Below are positions 62,975 through 64,000 of a stretch of DNA of 64,000 nucleotides, in pieces; within the stretch, counting starts at the first letter, position 1, and each line of letters starts with the position of its first letter. The stretch covers positions 34,964,356-35,028,355 of the forward strand of contig OV277870.1 of the NCBI GenBank assembly GCA_922989275.2, read 5' to 3'. A program made the position numbers and the translations under genes. The stretch is from Gari tellinella (Eukaryota; Mollusca; Bivalvia; Cardiida; Psammobiidae). Below the pieces are notes generated by a model. That model saw only the letters and a list, made by a program, of their open reading frames with translations. It did no database searches and was not told the DNA's origin.

Positions 62975-63397
62975 CAGTGAAACCCCTACAAGGTTACAAA
63001 CCAGACATGTTTGGGGACAACGTAAATTTGGATTAGATGGGTTTCCAGTTCAGAGGGGTTTTAATCCATTACCCATAGCTTGTTTCTGGTATGGAAGATA
63101 GCTGACCACTTCAAACAGGTTGAAAGTAACGCAGAATGCGCCTTAAGGTGCACTCCGCTTTACTTTCACCTGCTTTAAGCTATCATCTACTAGAATATAG
63201 AAATCATGTCTGGTGATACATATTCATGAATGCATTTATTTTCTTCAATGTTTGAATAAATCAAAGGCGTAAAAAGGCGTATTTACGGTGTAATGGGTTA
63301 ATTCGTATAAAGAATGTTCTGAAATGGGATCAACGTTTTTGCCCGGTTTGGAGAGAATTCCGATATTTAGAAGTTCCGGTTTGAAGGGGTTCTACTG
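62975..63397. mobile_element. MITE-F, split by a MITE-D
   Basis: TACAGTGAAACCCCTACAAG at the left mirrors GGTTTGAAGGGGTTCTACTG at the right, TA on both sides. Element DNA is interrupted at its TTAA by the MITE-D at 63065-63297. Without it, MITE-F is about 190 bp. Confidence 0.82.
63065..63297 (+). mobile_element. MITE-D nested in MITE-F
   Basis: TTAA 63061-63064 and 63298-63301. TCCATTACCCATAGC and GGTGTAATGGG ends; stem GCGCCTTAAGGTGCAC with uncompensated mismatches. Confidence 0.84.
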
Positions 63398-64000
63398 TAG
63401 TTTTATCATATAATCTGACGTTCAAAATATACCATGTCGTATAAATCGTATAGCATTTTAATGCATATAATATCAAACAACTACTACTCGGCAATAGGAT
63501 GGTCTTAAGTGGTTATTGGTCCGACTAAGGTTATATTTGGCACCATGATTTTTGTTATATAACATAAGGAGACTCAGTGCTAATGATTACTTATGACTCG
63601 ACATTGCCGTGTAGTGACTTGTTTACTGTATACGCTGCAGAAATGGCTTCGTGGTGGTACTTTGCAAGACAGAAACTACTGTAAATTATGTATCATTAGC
63701 ACTCATTACTTTCATAAATAGTCTTTCGGAGGCAAACTCATGTTTCTATTCGGTTTTAAAATGAAAAGTTCTTAACGAAAAATAAAAAAGGACACAAAAT
63801 AAGAAAATGGAATTCATTTTCTATGGTATTAACACTTCTCTTAAGACACAGTTTGCAGAATCTATAGTCTCTGTCAATATTTTAACGTCTGGCAGCTTCT
63901 ATCATGAGATTATGAATGGAACACCGGAAAGTTGGTTCTTTTTAAGATATACTGTAGAGGCATACATAGATATGTGTAAGGTTCTATGGTACTTTTAAAT
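63398..64000. other. Spacer to the window edge
   Basis: A 12 bp inverted word AGTGCTAATGAT occurs at about 63576 and, mirrored, near 63690. The plus frame 63807-63998 is open for 63 codons but has no recognisable motif. Nothing else is seen. Confidence 0.3.

Noticed and set aside
63807..63998. A partial gene at the window edge
   Set aside because: A 63-codon frame with a stop inside the window, without motif or splice sites that I could support; kept as spacer.

Overview
The window is eukaryotic, AT-rich and dominated by repeats. Introns with GT/AG borders, many non-autonomous DNA transposons (MITEs, short TIR elements), tRNA-derived SINE sequence and the 3' ends of non-LTR retrotransposons (LINEs) point to an invertebrate genome. 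The repeat style suggests a marine or freshwater bivalve mollusc; this is inference from repeat character, not from a diagnostic gene. No bacterial genes, rRNA or CRISPR array are visible.

Only one stretch reads as a host gene: a three-exon minus-strand gene (19238 down to 17134) for a small, very basic, Lys/Arg/Gln-rich protein of about 126 residues (about 150 if translation starts upstream). Two other stretches are broken coding DNA: the reverse transcriptase C-terminal end of a LINE (44625-43509, minus) and a decayed, splice-acceptor-bearing ORF (24211-23708, minus) inside a 3.15 kb inverted-repeat element.

Everything else is mobile DNA. For convenience I name the families here. MITE-A: about 246 bp, TIR CAGTGGAGAA, TA target duplication, about twelve nearly intact copies. 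MITE-B: about 365 bp, TIR CAGTGCTCCCTC, TA. MITE-C: about 205-246 bp, TIR CCCTTTCACTGCC, TTAA, piggyBac-like. MITE-D: about 240 bp, TIR CCCATTACCCCATA, TTAA. Element E: about 940 bp, TTAA, three copies in a 1325 bp tandem array. MITE-F and MITE-G: TA. Family I: TTAA, core with a GATCAGAGGGCTC stem. Q and X: CAGGG-type hAT-like MITEs. H: a 280 bp unit with duplicated ends. U: about 550 bp with two TGACGTCA sites. MITE-A, -B and -C share one central hairpin module despite different ends and targets.

Layout: 1-4.2 kb mixed MITEs; 4.48-8.56 kb a 4.08 kb near-perfect palindrome built of about 177 bp tandem units; 8.9-16.9 kb MITEs and foldback elements; 17.1-19.3 kb the gene, with repeats in its introns; 20.9-22.2 kb an inverted array of a tandem repeat; 22.4-25.6 kb the 3.15 kb TIR element; 25.8-29 kb MITEs and a LINE tail; 29.1-32.8 kb the E array; 32.8-42.6 kb dense MITE-A/B/C/D; 42.7-44.6 kb a SINE and the LINE fragment; 44.8-64 kb more MITEs, many nested in each other. 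Nested and empty/filled sites allow target duplications and insertion order to be read directly from the sequence.
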